Source: Methanocorpusculaceae archaeon UBA425
GTDB taxonomy: Archaea; Halobacteriota; Methanomicrobia; Methanomicrobiales; Methanocorpusculaceae
Length of the DNA stretch: 40,252 nucleotides
NCBI GenBank assembly: GCA_002506085.1
Contig: DAWV01000024.1
Span: 21,840-62,091, forward strand
Reading direction: 5' to 3'
Position numbers and translations under genes: made by a program. Numbering within the stretch: position 1 is the stretch's first letter; each line of letters begins with the position of its first letter. This document shows positions 24,182 to 30,735 of the stretch, one piece after another. Under the pieces are notes generated by a model. It searched no databases. It saw only the letters and a list, made by a program, of their open reading frames with translations, and was not told the origin of the DNA.

Positions 24182-26094
24182 ACCATATCCTCCAGTCTCA
24201 GTCTCGGGGCTATACCCATACTTTTCATTTCATCAAGGAGAAGTTTGAATGCGTAACTCATTTCTACTTCGTAAATATCGGTTTCGGCACCGCAGGCGAG
24301 GCATCTCGTCGTCTTCTGCTTTGCGTCATACATGGCGACCATACCGCAGCGGGCACATACCCACTCTTTCACTGCATCGGATTCGTCAAGGAGACGTTCT
24401 TTGAGTGCCATGGCGGCTCCATGACCAATCATTACATCACGTTCCATTTCACCGAAACGGAGACCTCCTTCACGGGCACGTCCTTCGGTCGGCTGACGGG
24501 TAAGAACCTGGACAGGACCTCTGGATCTTGCGTGCATCTTGGTGGAGACCATGTGGTACAGTTTCTGGTAGTAAATGACACCGATATAGATATCTGCCTG
24601 GAATCTGCGGCCGGTGATGCCATCGTACATGACTTCACGGCCATTGTGGGCGAAACCTGCTTCGGAGAGCTGGTGTCGCAAGACCTGTTCACGGGTCAGT
24701 TTGTCGGCTTTGACGTCTTTTCCGATTTCCTTGTCGTCAAGGAGACGCTGCTGGGCAAAGGGCGAGTCGAAGATCTTCTGGACCTGGGTCTTTCTAAATG
24801 AGGTGGCGTTTACACGGGAACCTTCGAGAGATCCTACTTTACCGCCGATCATTTCAAGCATATGTCCGATGGTCATACGTGACGGGACTGCGTGCGGGTT
24901 GATAACAAGGTCGGGGGCTATTCCCATAGCGGTGAAAGGCATGTTTTCCTGCGGGGTAATAAGACCGCAGACACCTTTTTGACCGTGACGGGATGCGAAC
25001 TTGTCACCGATTTCCGGGACACGGAGGTCACGGGTTCTGACTTTGACAAGACGGGAGGAGTTTTCCGATTCGGTAACGATGACCGTGTCGACGATACCTG
25101 TCTCGTTACTTCTCATAGTAACGGAGGTATCCCGGCGTTTTTCAACGGCGATAAGTTCTCCGGTCGGCTCTTCAAGGAAACGCGGCGGGGAGGTCTTACC
25201 AATGAGAACATCCTTTTCGCTGACGACGGTTTCCGGATTAATGATTCCGTCGATATCGAGGTTTGCGTAGGATCCGCTTCCATGGGAACCAAGGACATCC
25301 TCATCAGGTCTTTCAATTCTGTCGACCTGTCCTCCGGGATATCTGCGTTCCTCTCCTTCATAGGTTCTGAAGAAGTGGGAACGACCGACTCCGCGCTCGA
25401 CCGAGGCTTTGTTGAAAATCAGTGCATCTTCAATGTTATATCCTTCGTAGGAGAGAATTGCGACAACGAAGTTCTGACCCTGGGGACGGTTATCGGATCC
25501 GATAAGCTCGGATGCCTGCGTGTGGACCATTGGTGCCTGGGCATAGTGAAGCATATGACCACGGGTGTCCGGGCGGAGCTTCATGTTTGCCTGGGCAAAT
25601 CCCAGTGCCTGTTTTATCATACCTGCACCCATGGTGACACGCGGAGATGCATTGTGTTCCGGGAACGGAACGTGTGCGGCTCCTATTCCAAGAATAAGGG
25701 ACGGATCGATTTCAAGGTGAGTGTGTTCCGCGGTTAACTCCTTTTCCTCAACTGCAATATAGAGGTCATCCTCCTCTTCTGCATCGATGAACTCGATTTT
25801 ACCCTGGTGAACAAGCGCCATGAAATCTTCTGCGCCTGAACGTACCTGTTCAATATCTTCGGGGTTGACTGCGGGGACACCGTTTTCCACGACAATCAGC
25901 GGGCGCCGGGCACGCCCCCGGTCGGTATTGATGACGATTTCGTTACTGTAATCTTTATATGAAATATTGGCTTCTGTTGAAATCTGTCCGGCTCTTCGCA
26001 TCTGCCGGAAGTTTTTCGTAAATCCAACCGCGTCGTCGACTTTACCAATCAAAGCGCCGTCCACGAATACACGTGCTGCCATTTTCTTTTCCAT
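24178..26094 (-). CDS. rpoB1: DNA-directed RNA polymerase subunit B' (Rpo2C)
   Basis: This is the C-terminal half of the second-largest subunit, 638 residues. Hallmarks are ASPRVTMGAGMIKQALG near 148, GYNIEDALIFNKASVERG, the conserved EIGDKFASRHGQKGVCG near 365-383, the switch region RSRGPVQVLTRQPTEGRARE near 530-550, and the zinc ribbon CARCGMVAMYDAKQKTTRCLACG near the end. A separate B' and B'' is usual in methanogens. The ATG lies 1 nt after the rpoB'' stop with AGGAG about 8 nt before it; a second Met at residue 5 is an alternative start. Confidence 0.98.
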   Translation of the reverse strand: MEKKMAARVFVDGALIGKVDDAVGFTKNFRQMRRAGQISTEANISYKDYSNEIVINTDRGRARRPLIVVENGVPAVNPEDIEQVRSGAEDFMALVHQGKIEFIDAEEEDDLYIAVEEKELTAEHTHLEIDPSLILGIGAAHVPFPEHNASPRVTMGAGMIKQALGFAQANMKLRPDTRGHMLHYAQAPMVHTQASELIGSDNRPQGQNFVVAILSYEGYNIEDALIFNKASVERGVGRSHFFRTYEGEERRYPGGQVDRIERPDEDVLGSHGSGSYANLDIDGIINPETVVSEKDVLIGKTSPPRFLEEPTGELIAVEKRRDTSVTMRSNETGIVDTVIVTESENSSRLVKVRTRDLRVPEIGDKFASRHGQKGVCGLITPQENMPFTAMGIAPDLVINPHAVPSRMTIGHMLEMIGGKVGSLEGSRVNATSFRKTQVQKIFDSPFAQQRLLDDKEIGKDVKADKLTREQVLRHQLSEAGFAHNGREVMYDGITGRRFQADIYIGVIYYQKLYHMVSTKMHARSRGPVQVLTRQPTEGRAREGGLRFGEMERDVMIGHGAAMALKERLLDESDAVKEWVCARCGMVAMYDAKQKTTRCLACGAETDIYEVEMSYAFKLLLDEMKSMGIAPRLRLEDMV

Positions 26095-26095
26095 T

Positions 26096-27646
26096 TTATT
26101 CGCTCCTGATTGGCTGGATTTTCATTCCCTGAATCACGTGAAGAATTTCGACCTCGTCGGTTCCTTTGCTGATTTCAACCAGCTGGGCAAAGTTTTTCAC
26201 TAAACCGCAGTTCGGTCCTTCCGGAGTTTCGGACGGACAGATACGACCCCACTGGGTCGGGTGAAGATCACGGGCCTCGAAGTGGGGCTGGGACCTGGAC
26301 AGCGGAGAGATGACTCTGCGCAGATGGGAGATGACTGACATGTGGTCGACACGATCCATAAGCTGGGAGACACCGGTCCGTCCGCCAACCCAGTTTCCTG
26401 TTGCAAGCGGGTGGATAAGACGTTCGGTCAGGACATCAGCACGTACGACGGTACCAATGGCAAGTTCCCGGTGTCTCATGCTCGCGCGTTCAAGCTGGTA
26501 TTTGACATCACGGGTAAGTCTGTTCAGGGAAATACGGAACAAATCCTCCATCAGGTCACCTGCAAGTTTCAGCCGTTTGTTGGAGTAATGATCTTTGTCA
26601 TCGATTCTCCTTTTATTGAGGGCTAGGTCGAAACAGGCTTCCGCCATCCGTCCGAGGAACTCGGCTTTTGCAAGACGGACATCCTTGGCATATACTTCGT
26701 AGCCTTCGTCCCCGGGTTTTAACGGGCTCGGGATAAGGTAGTTCAGGTGCGGGAGAAGATAGCTGTCGAGAACGAACTCGGCGCGTTTTCTCTGGTAATC
26801 CTTTGTCTGGTTCGGTGCAAGTTTCTTACCGACATACATGACACCGTCTTCGGAGGTGGCGCATTCGCTCTCTTCGAGGTTCTGCATCATGTAGGTTAAC
26901 ACATCTTCGGAAAGTGAGACGGCAGATACAATCTGTTCATCGGATTCCATTCCAAGAGCACGCATTAAATCGACAAAACGAAGGTGACCGGCAACGCTCG
27001 GGAAGGAGACGTCAAGGAGGTTCTTTTTATTTTTCTCGACGACCACAAGGGCGCGGTAACCTCTATATTGGGAGAACACTTTGGAGACGTGAATCTGTTC
27101 ATTGTATCTCTCGGTGAACTCGGTCATGATTTTATTGCTTGCGAGATCCTCGAGTGTCATGAGGACACGCTCGGTTCCGTTTACAATGAAATATCCCCCG
27201 GGGTCACACGGGTCTTCGCCCTGTTCGGTTCTTTCTGCGAGGGTGAGACCACACAGGTTACAGACCTGGCTGCCGATCATTACCGGAAGCTGGCCGATGG
27301 TGGTTTCCTGGACAGGATACGTCTTATCGCCCTGGTGGAGGGTCATTTCAAGAATCATCGGCGCGGCGTAGGAAAGATTTCTGAGACGCGCTTCGGTCGG
27401 GTAGAGTTTGCTCTGGGAACCGTCGGCTTCTCTGACGATCGGCTTTTCAACACGTATTTTTCCCAGTTCAACCCAAACGGCTTCCTGATTCTTACCTCTG
27501 TTAACGATTTCGGTCTCGACGATTCGCTGTTCGTCTACGACTTTCTGGAGGTTATACTGGACAAAGTTGTTATAAGAATCCAGCTGGTGGCGGGCAACAT
27601 GTTCCTGTGAAAAGTACGCGCCTGATAATACACTTCTGTCAATCAT
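26096..27646 (-). CDS. rpoB2: DNA-directed RNA polymerase subunit B'' (Rpo2N)
   Basis: This is the N-terminal half of the second-largest subunit, 516 residues. Visible family features are HQLDSYNNFVQYNLQKVVDE at the start, GGYFIVNGTERVLMTLEDLASNK near 150-173, and DKDHYSNKRLKLAGDLMEDLF near 350. The end, ARDLHPTQWGRICPSETPEGPNCGLVKN, is the junction where B'' stops and B' continues in split enzymes. GGAGGT lies 7 nt before the ATG, and the gene begins 15 nt after rpoH. Confidence 0.98.
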   Translation of the reverse strand: MIDRSVLSGAYFSQEHVARHQLDSYNNFVQYNLQKVVDEQRIVETEIVNRGKNQEAVWVELGKIRVEKPIVREADGSQSKLYPTEARLRNLSYAAPMILEMTLHQGDKTYPVQETTIGQLPVMIGSQVCNLCGLTLAERTEQGEDPCDPGGYFIVNGTERVLMTLEDLASNKIMTEFTERYNEQIHVSKVFSQYRGYRALVVVEKNKKNLLDVSFPSVAGHLRFVDLMRALGMESDEQIVSAVSLSEDVLTYMMQNLEESECATSEDGVMYVGKKLAPNQTKDYQRKRAEFVLDSYLLPHLNYLIPSPLKPGDEGYEVYAKDVRLAKAEFLGRMAEACFDLALNKRRIDDKDHYSNKRLKLAGDLMEDLFRISLNRLTRDVKYQLERASMRHRELAIGTVVRADVLTERLIHPLATGNWVGGRTGVSQLMDRVDHMSVISHLRRVISPLSRSQPHFEARDLHPTQWGRICPSETPEGPNCGLVKNFAQLVEISKGTDEVEILHVIQGMKIQPIRSE

Positions 27647-27661
27647 GATTTTTACCTCCGG

Positions 27662-27910
27662 TTATTTCTTCGGCCGTCTCACTACGAGGCGATAGGATGT
27701 CGCTTCACCTGCAGTCTGGCTTTTTCTGATGATCCTGATAACATTGCCGGGTCTCGCGCCGCAGGCTTTTACAGCCGGGTCATCATGATAGATTTTTGGA
27801 AGGTGATCTTCCGTGATATCGAAGGTTGCAAGGAGAGTTGTTACGTCTTCCTCTGTCATGATCTGATGGTCAGGGACCATCTCATGCAGTAATACATTTA
27901 GTCTTGTCAT
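27662..27910 (-). CDS. rpoH: DNA-directed RNA polymerase subunit H (Rpo5)
   Basis: This encodes 82 residues, the archaeal counterpart of the C-terminal domain of eukaryotic RPB5. It contacts DNA downstream of the active site. The family's core is readable: HEMVPDHQIMTEEDVTTLL, LPKIYHDDPAVKACGARPGN, VIRIIRKSQTAGEATSYRLV. It is the first gene of the polymerase operon, with AGGAG about 6 nt before the ATG. The position before rpoB is the standard archaeal order. Confidence 0.97.
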   Translation of the reverse strand: MTRLNVLLHEMVPDHQIMTEEDVTTLLATFDITEDHLPKIYHDDPAVKACGARPGNVIRIIRKSQTAGEATSYRLVVRRPKK

Positions 27911-27975
27911 GTAGCTCCTAATCAGATTCGTTGTGAATACGGTGTCTTGCTGCTGATTATGTCAGGTAGCTGTCT

Positions 27976-27988
27976 CATTTTTTAAAAG
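27976..27988 (-). promoter_or_regulatory. Candidate TATA box of the RNA polymerase operon
   Basis: The minus strand reads CTTTTAAAAAATG about 66-78 nt before the rpoH ATG, leaving a leader of about 40-50 nt with a good ribosome site. The rest of the 218-nt gap up to the tRNA gene holds a hairpin and the tRNA terminator. Confidence 0.4.
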
Positions 27989-28078
27989 TCTGGTTCTTTG
28001 GCTTGTGAATGGCCCAATGGGATTACATTCGCCGGTGGAGTGGTTAAGGGATGATACACGCTTTGGATAAAATGAGAT

Positions 28079-28102
28079 AAGGAATGCTGTGAGCATTTTC
28101 CT
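28079..28102. other. Intergenic hairpin between tRNA-Lys and rpoH
   Basis: AAGGAATGCT-gtg-AGCATT-t-TCCTT can form a stem of 10 pairs with one bulge. It lies downstream of the tRNA terminator and upstream of rpoH. It could be a 3' structure of the tRNA transcript or a site in the rpoH upstream region. Confidence 0.35.
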
Positions 28103-28107
28103 TTGTC

Positions 28108-28113
28108 AAAAAA
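28108..28113 (-). terminator. Oligo-T terminator of tRNA-Lys
   Basis: Six T on the minus strand, 16-21 nt after the mature tRNA 3' end. This is the usual archaeal arrangement for a single tRNA gene. Confidence 0.5.
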
Positions 28114-28128
28114 CCCGAAGGCGTGAAG

Positions 28129-28202
28129 CGGGCCAAGAGGGATTTGAACCCCCGACCTGCGGATTAAAAGTCCGACGATCTGCCTGACTGATCTACTGGC
28201 CC
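28129..28202 (-). tRNA. tRNA-Lys (anticodon TTT)
   Basis: The 74-nt gene folds as a full cloverleaf on the minus strand. The acceptor arms are GGGCCAG and TTGGCCC with discriminator G. The D arm has GATC/GATC with an AGTCAGGCA loop. The anticodon arm has loop CTTTTAA, giving anticodon TTT. The T arm is GGGGG-TTCAAAT-CCCTC. There is one apparent mismatch at the base of the anticodon stem (U27-C43). The 3' CCA is not encoded and no intron is present. A TATA box lies 45-52 nt upstream and an oligo-T terminator downstream. Confidence 0.95.
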
Positions 28203-28246
28203 TTGTTGTCTCACTGGGAAACAGCGGTAATAGAATGACTTATGAA

Positions 28247-28254
28247 CATATAAA
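28247..28254 (-). promoter_or_regulatory. TATA box of tRNA-Lys
   Basis: The minus strand reads TTTATATG 45-52 nt before the mature tRNA 5' end, close to the archaeal consensus and well placed for a short trimmed leader. Confidence 0.6.
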
Positions 28255-28302
28255 GATAACGTTTCTGTATGTCCATTGTTGTTCCCACTAAGGAATGTAT
28301 GG

Positions 28303-28347
28303 TGATGATGGATTCGAATCAGTAATCGCCTGATTTACTGACCTTTG
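28303..28347 (-). pseudogene. Decayed partial copy of tRNA-Lys
   Basis: On the minus strand, GGTCAGTAAATCAGGC aligns with the tRNA 5' part GGGCCAGTAGATCAGTCAGGC, and GATTCGAATCCATC aligns with the T arm GGGTTCAAATCCCTC. The anticodon arm is missing. The similarity continues into the 5' leader: GTTTC, a few bases, then CAGCAAA, against GTTTCCCAGTGAGACAACAA. This looks like an old tandem duplicate that lost its middle. It cannot make a functional tRNA. Confidence 0.6.
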
Positions 28348-28373
28348 CTGTTTCTCTTATGAAACTGCGCTAA

Positions 28374-28382
28374 TTAAATAAT
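28374..28382 (+). promoter_or_regulatory. Candidate TATA box of the PsiE-like gene
   Basis: TTAAATAAT lies about 70-105 nt before the candidate start codons of the gene at 28449. It is AT-rich on both strands, so it could also be the remnant promoter of the tRNA pseudogene. Confidence 0.25.
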
Positions 28383-28448
28383 CCTTTTCCGGATATAGAG
28401 ATACCGGTTTGATTCGACGGGGTCTGACAGGGATAGGGAATTGTTTTA

Positions 28449-28967
28449 TTGACTAGGAAAGGGAACAGTATTCTACTTGATATGGCAGATATGGATATGT
28501 TTCCAAGAATCCAGCGGATTCTGGTGAAAGGCTGCAGTCTGGTTACGATTGCGATATACCTCCTTATTGCGGTTCTTTTAGTTATTACGGCCCTTCTTGG
28601 CGCAACTGAGACGCTGAAAATGATTAGTCTTGCGCTGGAAAATCCGACGCAGCTTGCCCTCACCAATGTTTTACAGGGGATTTTATTAATCATCGTTATC
28701 GCGACGCTGATTGACATGGTACAGTCATATGTACGTGCCGGGCGCGTACTTGTACGACCGATTCTTATCGCGGGCGTCACGACGATGGTTAGAAGACTTT
28801 TAGTTACGAATCTGACATTTATGGATATCATCGGCACGACGATTGTGATATTGGGACTTACGGTCGCAATGATTTATCTCGGGCGTGAAGACCGCGATGT
28901 GGTATCGTTTCTGAAAAAGAAGGATAAGGATTGTCCAACAGATAAGGAAGACCGCGAATCCCGCTGA
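28449..28967 (+). CDS. PsiE-like four-helix membrane protein
   Basis: This encodes up to 172 residues from a TTG start. ATG codons at residues 12, 15 and 17 (28482, 28491, 28497) are alternatives, and none has a convincing ribosome site. Four hydrophobic segments are visible: TIAIYLLIAVLLVITALLG, ALTNVLQGILLIIVIATLID, ILIAGVTTMVRRLLV, then IIGTTIVILGLTVAMIYLG. The tail is highly charged (FLKKKDKDCPTDKEDRES). Length, topology and the loop DMVQSYVRAGRV resemble the phosphate-starvation-inducible PsiE family, whose molecular role is unknown. A T7 run follows the stop. Confidence 0.7.
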   Translation: MTRKGNSILLDMADMDMFPRIQRILVKGCSLVTIAIYLLIAVLLVITALLGATETLKMISLALENPTQLALTNVLQGILLIIVIATLIDMVQSYVRAGRVLVRPILIAGVTTMVRRLLVTNLTFMDIIGTTIVILGLTVAMIYLGREDRDVVSFLKKKDKDCPTDKEDRESR

Positions 28968-28970
28968 TTC

Positions 28971-28977
28971 TTTTTTT
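28971..28977 (+). terminator. Oligo-T terminator of the PsiE-like gene
   Basis: Seven T begin 4 nt after the stop at 28967. Confidence 0.45.
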
Positions 28978-28981
28978 GCGC

Positions 28982-28998
28982 GGAATGCCGGGCATTCC
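28982..28998. promoter_or_regulatory. Perfect palindrome upstream of the MATE gene promoter
   Basis: GGAATGCC-g-GGCATTCC is a perfect 8-bp inverted repeat ending 5 nt before the TATA box at 29004. This is where an archaeal regulator would overlap the TFB recognition element. It follows the T7 run of the previous gene, so it is not a hairpin-then-T terminator on that strand. Confidence 0.45.
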
Positions 28999-29003
28999 CA
29001 CAT

Positions 29004-29011
29004 TTTAAATA
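29004..29011 (+). promoter_or_regulatory. TATA box of the MATE gene
   Basis: TTTAAATA lies 42-49 nt before the GTG at 29053, so the leader would be about 15-25 nt. Confidence 0.5.
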
Positions 29012-29052
29012 CACAGTTTTTATTACAATTACCCTCCCTTAATTATGATATT

Positions 29053-30459
29053 GTGACAATAAATAAATCCGGCAATTTCCTTACGGAAGGACCGGTCGGG
29101 AAAGCCCTGTTAATAGTGGCACTGCCGATTATTATCAGCAACCTTCTTCAGAGCGTGCTGGAGGTTGTCGATATGTATTTCATCGGCAAACTGGGTGATG
29201 TATCCATCGCCGGGGGGACGATGAGTATCATGGTACTCATGGTTCTGACAACGGTGATTTTTGGAATCGTAACGGCGACGGCTGCCTTCGTATCACGGGC
29301 ATACGGATCGGAGAAGTATGAACGTATCCAGGTAATCCTGCTGCATTCTCTGTATCTGGCACTGGGATTTTCAGCGATTCTTGCGGCGATAGGATTTTTC
29401 TTTTCAGAGAATCTGCTTCTTCTGATGGGAGCGTTTCCGGATGTCGCGGCGGAAGGCTCCAGATTCCTTACCCCGATGCTGATGGGTCTGTTTGTGATGG
29501 TCATTCTGATGACACTCACAACGGTTTTCCAGAGCACAGGGGATTCAAAGACCCCCATGTATGTGATGCTCGCGGTCAATGTTGTGAACATCGCCCTTAA
29601 TCCTACGCTGATCCAGGGTCTTGCCGGATCCATTCCGGCGTTCGGGATTGCGGGCTCTGCCTATGCGTCCCTCATTTCACGGGCAATCGGTGTGCTTCTC
29701 TTAATCGGCGTGATGTATCTTCTGCCGTCGAGAAAAAACAGTCCGGTCAGGTTCCCGAAAAAGTGGACGTTCGAACCAAAGCTTATCAGGGATATTATAG
29801 TAATCGCTGTACCTTCAGCAATCCAGAGCGGTATCAGGAGCGTGGCCTTCCTTTCCATGACCGCGATTATCGCCGTTTATGGAACTGCCGCGGTCGCGGC
29901 ATACGGCATATGTCTGCGTCTGGATATGATGGGACTCATTTTCGTGATGGGTCTTTGTACAGGGGTCGCAGTGATGGTTGGTCAGAATCTCGGGGCCGGT
30001 ACTATTGAAAGGGCAGAGAAAACCGTCAAATATGCAGTGATAATCAATGCAGTATTCATGATGATTGTTGCGGCGGTCTATCTGATCTTTGCGACGGAGT
30101 TCCTGAAGTTCTTCGGAGCCACAGGCACGTCACTTGCCGACGGAACGCTGTTTATGCAGATCGTCCCGCTTTCCTACTTTATCGTCGCGATAGCGATGAC
30201 ATTGGGATTTGCGATGAATGGTGCAGGAATGACACGCCCCGGAATGTACTCGGCCATTGCAGGTCAGCTCATCGTACAGGCAGGTCTTTCAGCATTCTTT
30301 GCATTCAGCGGCTACCCGATTCAGTATATCTGGTATGCGGTGGTCTGCGGAACAGTCGTTATGTTCTGCTTCGATCTGTTCTTCTACACACGCGGAGGCT
30401 GGAAGACGAAGAAGCTGAGAATCGAGGGTGAGGAAAAACCGGCATCAAAAATAGATTAA
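29053..30459 (+). CDS. MATE family multidrug/cation antiporter
   Basis: This encodes 468 residues with about twelve hydrophobic segments in two similar halves, the MATE (MatE x2) layout. The start LTEGPVGKALLIVALPIIISNLLQSVLEVVDMYFIGKLG is typical of the DinF/NorM-like archaeal and Firmicute group. The second half starts near 245 with IVIAVPSAIQSGIRSVAFLSM, and GQNLGAGTIERAEKTVKYA near 310 repeats the first-half SRAYGSEKYERIQ loop. The protein exports drugs or metabolites in exchange for sodium or protons, but its substrate cannot be told from sequence. The GTG start is chosen because a nearby ATG at 29044 runs directly into a stop. A palindrome at the promoter suggests regulated expression. 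Confidence 0.93.
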   Translation: MTINKSGNFLTEGPVGKALLIVALPIIISNLLQSVLEVVDMYFIGKLGDVSIAGGTMSIMVLMVLTTVIFGIVTATAAFVSRAYGSEKYERIQVILLHSLYLALGFSAILAAIGFFFSENLLLLMGAFPDVAAEGSRFLTPMLMGLFVMVILMTLTTVFQSTGDSKTPMYVMLAVNVVNIALNPTLIQGLAGSIPAFGIAGSAYASLISRAIGVLLLIGVMYLLPSRKNSPVRFPKKWTFEPKLIRDIIVIAVPSAIQSGIRSVAFLSMTAIIAVYGTAAVAAYGICLRLDMMGLIFVMGLCTGVAVMVGQNLGAGTIERAEKTVKYAVIINAVFMMIVAAVYLIFATEFLKFFGATGTSLADGTLFMQIVPLSYFIVAIAMTLGFAMNGAGMTRPGMYSAIAGQLIVQAGLSAFFAFSGYPIQYIWYAVVCGTVVMFCFDLFFYTRGGWKTKKLRIEGEEKPASKID

Positions 30460-30461
30460 CC

Positions 30462-30470
30462 TTTTTTTTT
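30462..30470 (+). terminator. Oligo-T terminator of the MATE gene
   Basis: Nine T begin 3 nt after the stop codon, followed by a second T6 run at 30476-30481. Confidence 0.6.
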
Positions 30471-30485
30471 AGTAATTTTTTAGTA

Positions 30486-30555
30486 ATTACGTTCTCAGAA
30501 ACATTCCTGCAAGTCTTGACTTTGACAGAACAATCGTCGTCGGCCTCCCGTGAGG
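30486..30555 (-). pseudogene. Duplicate of the 3' end of mutL
   Basis: These 70 nt match 30735-30804 with 4 mismatches. On the minus strand they still encode the MutL tail PHGRPTTIVLSKSRLAGMFL and a stop. In the copy the residues before PHGRP read RVDSY, so the metal-binding Cys of CPHGRP is Tyr. No upstream part of the gene is present. Between this fragment and the real gene end lie about 180 nt that include hairpin repeats. Confidence 0.85.
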
Positions 30556-30599
30556 ATATGAATCGACCCGCCGATTTTCTAATGTGCAGTCGAAATACG

Positions 30600-30730
30600 A
30601 CTGCACAGAAAATCACCGGCGCGAGGAACTCGCTCAGCTAAGGGACCTAAAGGTCCCCGCCTATATCACAAGTCGCTGACTTGTTCCGCTGAGGGACCTA
30701 AAGGTCCCCGCCTTCGCTCGCAATTTTCAT
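30600..30730 (-). repeat. Hairpin repeat block between MATE and mutL
   Basis: On the minus strand this reads as units of GCGGG-hairpin-CTCAGC or TTAGCTGAG. The stem GGACCTttAGGTCC occurs twice, with CAAGTC-agc-GACTTG between the copies. It is the same modular family as at 35.1-35.5 kb, in the opposite orientation, and lies exactly between the two mutL 3' ends. Confidence 0.75.
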
Positions 30731-30735
30731 TCAGA

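Noticed and set aside
24124..25737. Long plus-strand open frames (225 and 281 codons) opposite rpoB'.
   Set aside because: The minus-strand frame carries all RpoB' motifs; the plus frames are antisense by-products of codon bias.
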